From: Pegoplata infirma
Lineage: Eukaryota > Arthropoda > Insecta > Diptera > Anthomyiidae
Assembly (NCBI GenBank): GCA_963921195.1
Contig: OY992537.1
Location: 125,413,347 to 125,477,346, forward strand
Length of the DNA stretch: 64,000 bases
Reading direction: 5' to 3'
Every line of letters starts with the position of its first letter. Position 1 is the stretch's first letter. Both the position numbers and the translations under genes were made by a program. The notes below the pieces were generated by a model that saw only the letters and a list, made by a program, of their open reading frames with translations, was not told the DNA's origin and ran no database searches. Of this stretch, positions 10,991-22,649 are shown piece by piece.

Positions 10991-11454
10991 CACTCACGCG
11001 TCCATCTCTACTCCCAATGTTTACATAAATCTCTGAAAATTCATGCAAATAGGAAATATTTTATAAAAATTTCGTTAATATAAAACTTTGATTAAAATTT
11101 GACCATTTTGGTTTAAACGAATTGTTAGTGACCACCTATACCGGTGGGCACTACTAACCAACTGCTGACATGTCATTGATGACATTTTGAAAAATTGTAT
11201 GGTGTCAGCGATTTCATAAAGGGAGAGTCAGCAGTATGTCAGGGGTGATTTTATTTTGCCAACTGGGCACTTAGTCCCTAAAGACTTCGGCTGGGTTTTT
11301 GAGATCTTAGATAAACTAGATATAGTTAGCATTACGAGGGGACCTTTCGTCGGAACGAAGGGCTCCCGTTATCATTAATGCAATTGTCCAAAGAATCCTA
11401 TTCAATGTCTTTCGATGAGTGGCCTTTCCCATTTTGATGAGAAGGAAAACACTT

Positions 11455-11665
11455 TTTCGGCTGTACAAAAACTCCAAAAGAAACTTCACTAATCTAATCT
11501 TCCTTCTGGTCCGATTTTACCTATTTGTGAACTTAAACAGCCTATGACCAAAAGACATATCTGCGCTAAACTTCAATAATCTAGCACTTTTATTTTGAAT
11601 TGCATTGTGTCTTCCATATACGGACGGTCGCCGTCGGTCGGACGGACAGAAGGACAGACATTACT
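11455..11665 (+). mobile_element. INE-1/Helentron-like family A fragment
   Basis: Contains CTGGTCCGATTTTACC, GAACTTAAACAGCCTATGAC, GACATATCTGCGC, a TTTTATTTTGAATTGCAT block and GGACGGACAGAAGGACAGAC in family A order. Both element ends are missing. The neighbouring 11100-11455 shows no recognisable gene. Confidence 0.6.
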
Positions 11666-12330
11666 TTTTAAGTTTTTGATCTCATAAAAGAAACATTTTC
11701 GTGTTGCCCAGTGTAAATTAACCAATATTTAAATTATTCTTTTATAAAAATATTACCATTTGGTTTAAAAGTTTCGTTTCAAGTTACACATAAAGAAAAT
11801 TTTGAAAAAAAAATTTTAAAAGTAGAAATCTGTTATGCATTCCCTTATATTCGCTACTTTTATCATATGTATAGTTACTTAGATGTTCATATAGAGTATA
11901 TATTTGTAACATGAAAACGAGTATTATTTGTACTTGTATAGAATGTATAACGAAAAGGTAAAAGAAGTAAAATAATTCAAGCTATAAAGTCATCTAATGA
12001 TAGCATCTTGTTTTGGCGAATAACAACAAAAAGCAAGATTTTATAGATGATAGTAAAATAAAACCTTACAATGTTAACGCAAAAATATAGCTACACTATT
12101 TCTAAATAGGAAATAACATTCGGGATTTTAAAAAAAAATTGATGGACATGGACTAATTAGGGATGTGCGACAGTTTAGGGCAGATCTTGTTTTCAGGAAT
12201 ATTCAATCGAGGTATACGTCTGCAAAGGAGGAAGTCAGCTAATTTCTTTTTGCCATTACCTATGCCAAGTAAGCGCAGCACTTGGATCAGGCTCAACACA
12301 AACCTCTCAGAATAAACCCAAAATTGTTCT
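11666..12330 (+). other. AT-rich intron spacer, nothing recognised
   Basis: No open frame with EGF spacing, no inverted repeat and no family repeat was recognised. Short frames here have biased AT-rich composition only. Confidence 0.5.
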
Positions 12331-12334
12331 AGAG

Positions 12335-12815
12335 AAAAAATCAGAAATTTTTTTCTTTGCAAAATATGTTTCAGAATCTGAGAATTTTTCTATACAAGAA
12401 TTTTTCAGAACCTAAAATTTTTTTTCAAACAAAAATCTCAGAACCGGAAAATTTTTCTATACAAAAGATTTATAAGAATTTGTCTTTAGAAAAACTTCTC
12501 AAAATCTGCGAATTTTTCTGTAGAAATATTTTCTCAGAATCTAAGAATTGTTAAATAGAAAAAGTTTCTCAGTATCTGAGAATTTTTCTACAAAAACAAT
12601 TCTCAGAATCTGAAAATTTTTCTATTAAAAAATTTCTAATAATCTGACAATATTTCTATATAAAATTTTTTCAGAATCTGAGAATATTTCTATAGAAAAA
12701 GATCTAAAGTATCTAAGAATTTTCCTTTAAAAAAAATTCTCGGAATCTGAGAAATTTTCTGTAGAGAAAATTTCTTATAATCTGGCAGAAAAAAATGTCT
12801 CAGAATCAACTTTTG
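12335..12815 (+). repeat. 35 bp palindromic tandem array (TCTCAGAATCTGAGAA)
   Basis: About 14 units of 33-36 bp. The consensus holds the imperfect palindrome TTCTCAGAATCTGAGAA followed by TTTTTCTATAGAAAAA, a second palindrome. Best units are near 12370, 12566, 12669 and 12737. The TCTATAGAAAA core is shared with the TATCGATA array at 25850-29120. Short peptides read from it are repeat artefacts. Confidence 0.82.
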
Positions 12816-12829
12816 TTAAAGTAGATTTC

Positions 12830-13690
12830 TTTTAGATTTCTATTGAGTGTAGTCCATTTATTGCATCCTCTTTAGCTTCCTCTGGAAATGGTGTAAAAAT
12901 TCATATATAAAAAAAAACTTTTTTTCATAATATTTTTATTACACTTGAATGCTTGGCTGAATAGTGAAAAGTGTTTTCTTTGTTGTTTTTTTTTTTTCAA
13001 ATACATTTTTCTCGACATACAACTATAATACTTTTAAGAAAATAATCTTTTCATTGATTTTTTTGTTACTAACTTATACTACTGGTACATGAATACACGC
13101 CTCGAAAGAAAAATTTTGTTACAAGAATCAGATGTTTATTCGTCGTATTGTATAGAATATTGAAAACAAAGTAGCCAACAACTAACGTCATTGAATTTAG
13201 ATTATGTAATATACTTAAATATAATGGCATAATAAAGAAAGAACAACAAAAGTAACAACTTTAGCAGAACAGTTTCAACCAACAAACCGATTATAGATTC
13301 ATTGGACAAAAGAGGCAAAAAAAAAAAATATGTTAACATGTTGTTTATATTACTTTTTATGTTGGAAAATTCAAAGGAAATTGTTTTAAATGTAGAGAAA
13401 GAGAGCCAACTTCGGAGAAAGAAGTTGTGAAAGAATATAGTGAAAGAAGTTAGTGAACGAAGTTAGTGAAAGAATTGTTTGGGGAAAAGATCTACAGGAA
13501 AGAAAATACAAGCATTTAAATATTAAATAAGGTAATAATATTTTAAGGCTTAAAAAGAACATAAATTGTACTCTAGGGAGTTGTAAAGAAAGAAAAAAAA
13601 AAACTAATAAAATATGGATATATTACTTAAATACGTGAGCTTTTGTAAAACAGGAAAGCTTATGAAGAAGCACTTATAATTGTTGGTTAA
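12830..13690 (+). other. AT-rich intron spacer with short AGTTAGTGAAAGA repeat
   Basis: Mostly non-repetitive. A short run of GTGAAAGAAGTTA-type units lies at about 13426-13475. No exon or RNA gene was recognised. Confidence 0.5.
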
Positions 13691-13698
13691 AGAAAAAA

Positions 13699-13863
13699 AG
13701 TTTGTTGCTTAAGTCTTTTGTTTGAGATTTGTTATATTTCAATTTGCAGGTCTGAAAATTATGTAGTTTTTTAGAATTGTTTACAATAATAAGTTAGTTT
13801 TTTAAAATTCTTTTGGTTTAAGAAAAGTTTTAGAAAAAGTTTGTTTCTTACGTTTTTTGTTTA
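13699..13863 (+). repeat. 25 bp dispersed motif, two copies, sense orientation
   Basis: A copy at 13699-13724 (GTTTGTTGCTTAAGTCTTTT) and a degraded copy at 13839-13863 (GTTTGTTTCTTACG). The spacing of 140 bp matches that of the pair at 8239/8381. Confidence 0.8.
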
Positions 13864-14168
13864 AATCACTTCTCACTACACCATTTAACAAATTTTAGGT
13901 GTTTAGGTGTAAATAATGGAAGTCAAATAATAGTACGCCAAAACCTCTAAAGAGTTTTGATCACTTACTTTTAGTTTTTTATATGGCCCACTGTGGTTTT
14001 TTTTTAAAGGCGTGTGAAATAAGTAAAAGAAATGGTGTAAATCTAATTCTGAGCTAAATAATGTGTTAAGATATCTTGAGCAAAATTTGATGGCGGTTAT
14101 TTTCTTAAAGCAATTAAGTCCACAATCGCTTATTTTAAAGGGTAATTTTTGTCCTTTTTTAATAATTC
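13699..14168 (+). repeat. Diverged duplicated intron block, copy 2
   Basis: Partner of the block at 8239-8710, collinear with a constant offset of about 5.46 kb. Landmarks include ATGGCCCACTG at 13983 and GGTAATTTTTGTCC at 14142. Confidence 0.65.
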
Positions 14169-14317
14169 TCCCAGTTGCAAAATATGTCACTAAGAAAATG
14201 TACATGGTTCCTTGAGAAAATGTGTTTAGGTTCTGACAAATCATAGATAATCCTTGATGACATGTCCTAACATTGTCATCAATGACTGTTTGTTTTAAGA
14301 GTGTGGACAAATCCTCA

Positions 14318-14886
14318 ACAAGGGAAGTCTCCCTGGTGTCACCCTCCAATCTTCATGAAATTTGGATATGTTGTTAAGAACGAAAATGGATTCGACACGT
14401 ATTTTTTTTTTAGCGGCCCATACACATTTTTAGGGGGGGTCGATTTGAAAATTGACTTTTTCAGTTTTTTACAATTTACGCTTATTTAAACAAAAATAAT
14501 ATAGACATATGTGATATCAGATTAAAGGTATTAAAAATACCTATCTCGTGGTGCTAACAACTGGCCAAAGAAGTTAATATTTTTCGACATATTAACAAAA
14601 ATGTCCTTCTATTTTGGTATTTTACTCAATATGACGAAAAGTTGTGCATTTTTGGACACGTTCTTTACACACGTGGATAAGTTTTTCAGAGACCTTTCAT
14701 TTGGTATGTAACATGACTAGGTTTCTTTGCATAATATAGGAGATAAATGAAAAAAAAATGAAAATTTGCATTTTCTTCCCCCTCCTTTTCACCGCCTAAA
14801 TATGAATTTGGGCCGCTAAAAAAACGTGTTCCTTTATTTTTTCTGCTCTTCAAAATAAAACCAATTCCATAAAGATCCGCGGGTAA
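14318..14886. mobile_element. Family E TIR element, truncated by FB4
   Basis: Left end ACAAGGGAAGTCTCCCTGG followed by GTGTCACCCTCC. It runs through both GCGGCCCA/GGGCCGC landmarks and reaches GATCCGCGGGT. The right TIR is missing because the FB4 element starts at 14887. Orientation is opposite to the copy at 8965. Confidence 0.7.
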
Positions 14887-16506
14887 GCTGGGTTAGCTCC
14901 AGTAATCGAGATATATCGATTTGAAGTTATAGGAGAAATTGTAGATTTTTGTGACTTTTTCGTAAATTTTTACCATCTAAATGTCCAAATATCGCAAAGT
15001 GATGTTCAGCATCGTTAAGGTTAACAACTTTGCAAAACATTAATTTGCTATATTCGGAAATTTAGATGAAGTTTGTAAGTGTCGTATAGGGAAATTGTAG
15101 TTTTTTGTGATGTTTTCGTGAATTTTGACCACCTAAATGTCCGAAAATCGCTAAGTGATGTTCAGCAAAGTTGTAGCCGGCATTAATCTTGATAGCTTTG
15201 CTGAACATTGCTTTGCGATATTCGGACAATTAAATGGCCAAAATGCATGAAAAAGGGATAATAACCAACAATAAGTTTTTACAATAACCCAGGCAGAAAC
15301 TGCCAACCGTTCCAAAGAAAAAGTCTCGGCAAAGCACTTTATTTTTTGTGTAAAAGGTAGTATGAATTCGAAAAAGTGCTTTGCAAGCGCTTTGCCAACG
15401 TTTTTCTATTTAAATCCGTTCAAAGTATAATTTTTTTATTAAAATTAATTAATTTATGTAACAATTGGAATATTTTTATTTCCCCGCAGGATAAGTGGCC
15501 GATCCTTGATAGTTCTCGTGATATGCCACTTAGACACAATGACCTACATATTATAAACTTGACACCTTTTATATAAAAACACCTGTTTCTTTCGTGAGGA
15601 AGTGTCTTAAACTCCTGATACATCACATGTGAAATGTCACTGGGCATATCCCTTTGGACCACTACCCGATTCGGTTCAATACACCACTTTTTTTCGGGAC
15701 TTTTCCCAAAATTTTCCTAGAAGCATTTTAAATAAATTTTTTATTCCAAAACGCAAAGAAAACTGCAAATAATTTTTTTCCGGGACTTAGAAAATATTTC
15801 CAAGTTTGTTCAAAATTTTTTTATCATAATAAATTAGTCAATAAATTTTTTATCCTAATTTAATAAATTTCTTTATTCAAATAAACACAAAAAAAAAGTT
15901 GTGTCTTATGGACTTATACAATTTTGTTACGTCCCATTTTTTTGTTCTAAAAGTGCTATAATAGTACCATATTTTTTGTTTTTAAAGCGCTTTCAAAGCG
16001 CTTTAAAATAGCAACGGCATACCGTTTACCGTGGTTATCATTTTGGACGCTGGGGGAGTACTAAACTGTGATGCTTTCCCAGCCTGGGAAGTTTTTGTCA
16101 AAAACCAACTGTTTTTCGCTATGTATGAAAATTATAATTTTTATGCTTTTTTGTGTATTTTGGCCTGGCAGAATATCGCAAAGTGATGTCCAGCGAAGTT
16201 ATTAAGATTAACGCTGGCTACAATTTTGCCGATGATCCCTTTGCGATATTCGGACATTAAGATGATCAAAATTAACGAAAAAGGAACAAAAAATTCCAAA
16301 TACTCACTAACTTCATCAAAATGTCCGAATATCGCAAAGCGATGTTTTGCAAATTTGTTAAGCTTAACGCCATCTACACTTTGCTAAACGCCACTTTGCG
16401 ATATTTCGACATTTAGATGGTCAAAATATACGAAAAAGGCACAAAAAACTACAATTTCCCCTATAACTTCAAATAGATATATCTCGATTACTAGAGCTAA
16501 CCCAGC
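14887..16506. mobile_element. FB4 long inverted-repeat (foldback) element
   Basis: 1.62 kb. The left end GCTGGGTTAGCTCCAGTAAT is mirrored at the right by ATTACTAGAGCTAACCCAGC. The arms contain repeated hairpin units built on ATGTCC, ATATCGCAAAG and TGATGTTCAGC and their complements (14983, 15142, 15190, 16167, 16210, 16325 and 16395). The middle holds an AAAGTGCTTTGC and AAAGCGCTTT region that may be a further nested palindrome. Arms made of internal sub-repeats resemble Drosophila FB elements in architecture. Short frames within it are not supported as genes. Confidence 0.75.
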
Positions 16507-16690
16507 GAAACGCCGGGACCCGTATAACTTTTTTTTTTTGATCGATATAACTTTCCCCGGTAAGCACCCGCCGATTTGGGCTGTCGCACAGTGTTTTGAG
16601 CGTAGGTAAAAACTGCATTTTTAGAATTTTTTTGAAAAATTTCAAATGGTAATCACTCGAAAACCGCTCGACCAATTTTAGAAACTTTTT

Positions 16691-17095
16691 ATACCCTCCA
16701 ACTACATTATGGGGGTATACTCACTTTTTCATTGTGTGTATTTGTGTGTAACGCATCATTTGTGTGTAACGCATCGAAATATCAGTCTAGGACCCCATAA
16801 AGTAAATATTTTATTGATCAGTGATCGATTCTAAGACATTCCGTCTGTCCGTTTGTAGAGGACACGATACAGTCCAAAATAAAAGAGCTAGACTTCCGAA
16901 GTTAAGCACGAATACGCTTATATTCCTAGGCAGGTTAAGTTCGGAAATGGGCAAAATCGGACCAAGGGGCAAAAAGTTCCCCCTTAGAGAACTAAACCAA
17001 CCTAAGAAAAACTGCATTTTTTGCTGGGTTTTTTGTTCTTTTGCTAAGCAAATGCAACATTCTTATATCAGAAGAAGATCAAAATCATTTTAGAA
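16691..17095 (-). mobile_element. INE-1/Helentron-like family A, truncated copy
   Basis: Begins CCCTCCAACTACATTATGGG with GGGTATACTCAC. A small internal duplication of TTTGTGTGTAACGCATC follows. It continues through CCCATAAAGTA, CATTCCGTCTGTCCG and GGCAGGTTAAGTTCGG, then stops after GCAACATTCTTATATCAGA. The end bearing TTCGGC..GCCGAA is absent. Confidence 0.7.
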
Positions 17096-17141
17096 AAAGT
17101 TTAGTTCTCAAAAATCTTTAAATACTCTTTCAAAGTTTTCA

Positions 17142-17167
17142 AGTTTGTGCCTTAAGTCTTTCGTTTT
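17142..17167 (+). repeat. 25 bp dispersed motif, sense orientation
   Basis: GTTTGTGCCTTAAGTCTTTC core, about 50 bp past the family A copy. This is the last strong sense-orientation copy in the 5' part of the giant intron. Confidence 0.85.
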
Positions 17168-18340
17168 CACAAAGAATTCTAATGTTTAGCTGTTATTTTG
17201 GATTATATTCACTAATAAGATTTAATGTTCATTTTAAAATAGAGAGAATCACAATGGGCACTATGACCTCCGAGAGAATTTGCCAAAGCACTGGCACTTA
17301 TCCAACCTCCCCTTAACTTTCTTCATTAGAATTCAGCCAATAATTTTTAGTACGACTTTTTTATCCTTAATAGTTTACCTACATTTTATTAAGATCATCC
17401 GTTGCTATCATTTTTAATCTTTTTAAACCTCCAAAAAAATTTTCCCCCCAAAAATCTAAAAAAACACCCTTAAGTTATATGCTGCGTGTTTTTTCCGCGA
17501 CTTGTCATCATTAGTGACACTTTAATTAAATACATTTTTACAACTCCATATTCTTGCACTATCCAGCCTTCTTTTCTACTCTATACATAGTTTATGGTCT
17601 TCCTCCATCACATGGATCTTTTGTTACCATATATCATAGGGTAACATCTTTTACACTCATGTAATTACGCGTGTCAATGCATGTTTATAGTAGTGTAGTA
17701 GAAGTATTAAAACAGAAACTGTTTTAGTAGCTTAACTTTATGGTTGTATCTGATTGTGTATGCAAAATATATTTATTTTTTTTGTTTTAATGTTTTATGT
17801 AGATCACGCTGATGATGATGAGGATGACGATGCATCATCATCTAGATGACTTTGGTGTTTCTGTTTCTGTTTTTTTTTTTTTTTTTTTTTTATTTTTTTG
17901 TTTTAGTTTTAGTGTAACGTGTAGTAAGCGTAACAAGTTTATCAAATTTTAAAGATCTTACTGTAGTTAACGAAAAAAAAAACAAAAAAAAAGAAACCTG
18001 ATGGTGTTTTAGTTTTCAAGACATGTTTCTTTTTATGTTTTAATACATGGTAGGTAGTGTTAAGTACGTGAGGTTTTATTTTGGGGGGACGATATAGATA
18101 ATTAAGATTTTTTTTTTTTAGGTGAATGTTTGACCAGCAATTATACATGTCTTGTGTGGAATAATGATCTTAATATTAATGCAAAACTAAAAATGACCTT
18201 AATGTTTAAAAAAATGTAAAAAAAAAGATTTCAAGGAATATAATTTATAAACGAGGAAATATTTATTCAAAGTGAAAATATTTTAAATTAAAAGGATCTG
18301 TAAGTTTATAGAAGTTTTAACTTGATACTTATAAGATACG
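17168..18340 (+). other. Non-repetitive intron segment with GAT microsatellite and poly-T
   Basis: AT-rich DNA with an imperfect GAT/ATC run at 17808-17846 and poly-T at about 17870-17892. A TGTAG acceptor-like site lies at 17798-17802 before the GAT run (see findings). No convincing exon. Confidence 0.5.
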
Positions 18341-21300
18341 AGGTATAAAAAGTACTAAAGTAACATTTTTGAACCCTTCAAATATTTATAAATATATCAA
18401 CAAAATTTGTATTCAAAAGTTGCACTCACAATTTTAACTCGTTATTGTCATTAGTTTTGTATTTGAAAAAAAGTACCATATTTTATCAAAAAAATTGTTT
18501 TAGGAATACTTGTGTCGCTTGTGAGTCTTACGAATTAAATATCAAAATTCTAGTGGATATAAAAAGTACCAAAATACCCTCTTTTGTCCCATTTGATCGC
18601 CATAAAATCTCAAGTTTCTGGGATCATTACTTTGAGAAACATAGAAAGTACCAAAGTATTTGTAAAGTTTTTTTTTTTTTTAAAGTACCATTTTTTACAA
18701 AAAAAATATATTTTGGGAATGTTTGTGTCTTTTGTGAGTTTTGTGAGTCTTCCTTTTAAAATCTCAAAACTTTAATATAGATGGTGCAGTAGATATAAAA
18801 AGTACCAAAAAAAAGTACCTTAAAATCTCAAGTTTCTAAGATTATTACATCGGGAAATGTGAAAAGTACCAAAGTATCCATTTTATCCCGTTTTAAAGTT
18901 AGACAATTAAAATTTACAGCTTGGGGATGCTACATTGGCCAAATCTTGAATATCTAGAGTCCTTTTTCAGTAGATAAAAAAAGTACCAATGTTCCAATTT
19001 GTACCCCTTATAATGGGAAATACTAAAAAATATTTTTTTAAGAAATGTTAATTTTGTTTGAAAATACTACATTATAAATCTCTAGTTGAGTTCAATTGAT
19101 ACAAAAACTACCAAAGAGAGTTTTTATTCCATAAAATGTAATTTATTAAAAATGTCCTTTTGCAAACGGACTTTTTTTTTGTAGGCTCATGTAAGGCAAA
19201 TCTTTAATTAATTGATTAGACATTCATTGAGTAGTTATAAAAAGTACCAAAGTACCCTTTTCAACCTATTAGAATCGGAATTTCCCAAAACTAATTTTTT
19301 CATAATGTTTTTTCCCCGATGGAGAATACTATATGCAAAATTTAAAGCTTCTACGGAAATTCCTAAAAGTTATTTTTCCAAACGTTTTTCTTGTTTTGCT
19401 GGAGGATCCTAAATTCCAAAGATCTGGTTGTTACAGCCATTACTTCAGGAGATAGAAAAGGTACCAGAGTACTCATTCTTACCCTTTTAACCCTCCTAGA
19501 ATCGAAACTTCCAAACAGTTTTTGTGTCTGCATGTAATTTACATTTGATGATCCTTAAATTAAAATTTCAGCATATAAAAAAGTATCAAAGTACAATTTT
19601 TTACCCCATTAAAATTAAAATTTCAAAATGGTACTTTTTTCAGATTTTGTGCCAATATTAAAAAAAAATAATATAACAATAAATATTCATAAAGTACTTT
19701 TTTAGAATAATTTGTTCCGTTTCCTTTCTTACTTAAAATTTAAAATTTACTTAAAATTTTAACTTTTTCCCCCCTAAGAACCGATATTATTTAAGAAAAT
19801 AAAAAAAGTACCAAAGTGCAGTTATTATCTCTTTTTACCTATTGAGAACCGAAATATTTAAAAAGTACTTTTTTAGAATGTTTATTTTCGCTTGAAAATT
19901 TTTTATTTTAAATTTTATCTTTTGAATGTACACTTTTTACTTCGTTTTGTCCCCTGAAAACTGATATTTACAAAAAGTACTTTTTCCAGATTTTTTTCTG
20001 CTAAATGATTTTATATTCTAAAATTCTAGTTTATAGGACTATTATTTAGGGGGATATAAAAAGTACCAATATACACTTTTTTAGACATCTTTGAACCATA
20101 AGAACCGAAAGAACTTTTTTCGGAATTTTTTGTTCCGCAGGAGGAAAAAAAGTACTTTTTTTTGTAATTTTTTCCCGCCAGAGGTTCCTACATTTCAAAT
20201 ATCAGTTTTCTAGGACAATTATTTGATGAAAAAAGTACCAAAGCACACTTTTTACCTTCTCTTTGCCACCTGAGAGCTGAAATTTTAAAAAGTACTTTTT
20301 TGAATGTTTTGTTCCGCTGAAGGATCAAAACTTTAAAAATGTTCTTTTGTTAGAATGCAATTTCTACTAGATACTCCTTTATTTCCAAATTTCCGCAGAT
20401 AGAAAAAGTACCAAAGTAATATTTGTTACCCCATTTTAATCGGAATTTCTAAAGAAAACTTTATTCAGAATGGTTTGTTCCACTAAAGGATCTTATATAT
20501 TTCAAATTTCAAGTATCTTAAACTATTATTTCAGGAGATATAAAAAGTACCAACGTACTCTATTTTACCCCTTTTTGCTCCCTGTGAACCAATATTTTTA
20601 AAAAGTACTTTCTTAAGAGTGATTTACCGCTAGAGGATCACACATTCCAAATTTTAAGTTTCTTAGGCCATTATTTCAGGAGACATAAATAGTACCAAAG
20701 TACTTTTTTTTAACTGTTTTCCCCCTGAGAACTTTTTAAGAATGTTTTTTTTTTTCCTTTAAACGATCCTTTCTTACAAACTTCAAGTTTCTTGGCCATT
20801 ATAAAAGTGCAAATGTACATTTTTTACCCCCTTTTGCACCCTAAGAACCGAAATTTCTAGAAATTTTAAGTTTCTAGGACCATTATTGAAGGAGACAGAT
20901 AAAGTGCCAAAAGTACACTTTTTGTCCTATTTCTCATATAGTAAAACTTTCAAGTTTTGAACCCTTTTTCAGGATATACAAAAAGTACCAATGTACTATA
21001 TTTTACCCCTTTTTGAACCCTGTTATTCCAAATTTTTCAAAAAGTACTTTCTTAAGAATGACGAACCTACATACCAAATTTTAATTTTCTTAGACCATTA
21101 TTTCAGGAGACATAAAAAGTACCAAAGTCCTTTTTTATAATTGTTTCCCTCTGAGCATCGAAATTGCTAAAAAGTACTTTTTCAGAATGTTTTTTTCGCT
21201 TGGATCCTTTATTGCAAACTTCAAGTTTCTTGGCCCATTATAAATGGTACCAATCTACATTTTGCCCCTTTTTGCACTTCAAGAACCGAAATTTCTAAAA

Positions 21301-22640
21301 AGGATGGTTTTAGAATGTTTTATTTTGCAAGAGGATCCAACATTCCAAATTTCAAGTTTTTGGGACCATTATTTCAGGAGACATAAAAAGTACCAAAGTA
21401 CACTTTTTTTAGCTGTTTGCCCCTGAGAACGGAAATTGCTAAAAAGTACTTTTTCAGAAAGTTGTTTTTCGCTAGAGGTTCTTATACTACAAACCTCAAG
21501 TTTGTTGCCCAATATAAAAAAAGTACCAATGTACACATTTTTGCCGCTTTATGCATCCTAAGAACCGAAATTTCTAAAAAGGATTTTTGTAATGTTTTGG
21601 TTTTTTAGAGGTTTCTAAATTTCAAGTTTCAAGGGACCATTATTGAAGGAGACAGATAAGGTACCAAAGTAGACTTTTCCCCCTTTTTGCATCTTGAGAA
21701 CTGAGTTTTGCAAAAAAAACTTTATTTAGACTGTTTTGATCCGTCGCAGGATCTCCTGTATTTAAAATTTAAATTTTTGAACTATATTTCCAGGATATAC
21801 AAAAAGTACCAATGTACTATATTTTACCTCTTTTTGCACTCTGTGAACCAAAATTTTCAAAAAGTACTTTTTTAATGAGGATCCTACATTCCTAATTTAA
21901 AGTTTCTTTGGCTATTATTTCAGCAGACATAAAAAATACCAAAGTCCTTTTTTATAATTGTTTCCCTCAGAGAATCGAAATTTCTAAAAAGTAGCCTATT
22001 ATAAAAAGTACTAATGTACATTTTTTAGCCCTTTTTATACCCAAAGAACCAAAATTTTTCAAAAAAATGTTTTTTAATGGTTTGTTTTGCTAGAGGATCC
22101 TAAATTCCAAATTTCAAATTTCGAGGACAATTATTGAAAGAGACAGAAAAAGTACCAAAGTAGACTTTTCTCCTTTTTGTCCCTTGTGAACTAATTTTTT
22201 CAAAAGGGACTTTTTAGAATGTTGTTTCCGCTAGATGATCCCATATTCCAAGTTTCAGGTTTCTAGTTCCATTAGAAGATGAAGTACCACAGTACACTTT
22301 TTACCTCTTTTTGCCTCTGAGAACCAAAATTTCGAAAAAGTACTTTTTTCAGAATGTTTTGTTTTGCTTTTAGACCCTATATTTACCTATTTTTTGCCCA
22401 TGAGAACCGAAATTTCGAAAAATTACTTTTTTAGAATGTTTTGTTTCGTTGTTGGGTTCTATATTTAAATTTTCAAGTTTTTCAAACCAGTTTTACAGGA
22501 TATATTAAACACTCTTCTCCCACTTTTGTCCCGTAAGAACCAAAGTTTCCAAAAATTACTTTTCAGATTTTTTTTTTCTAGAGGATCCTAAATTCTAAAT
22601 TTCAAGGTGATAGAAAAAGTACCAAAGAACAATTTTTACA
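18340..22640 (-). repeat. Large GTAC-rich tandem array, about 28 units
   Basis: 4.3 kb of imperfect units with the recurring order CATTATTTCAGGAGAC, ATAAAAAGTACCAAAGTAC, a TTTTTACCC/CCCTTTTTG stretch, GAACCGAAATTT, AAAAAGTACTTTTT and AGAATGTTTTG, then GAGGATCC. Anchor spacing varies from about 70 to 250 bp, mean near 145 bp. Arrays at 1-1395 and 23940-25845 have the same unit. No frame is conserved from unit to unit, so it is not coding. Confidence 0.88.
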
Positions 22641-22649
22641 ACTTTTTAC

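Noticed and set aside
18445..21608. Several 60-100 codon frames in the GTAC array
   Set aside because: Frames are not kept from unit to unit and contain only biased AT-rich codons.
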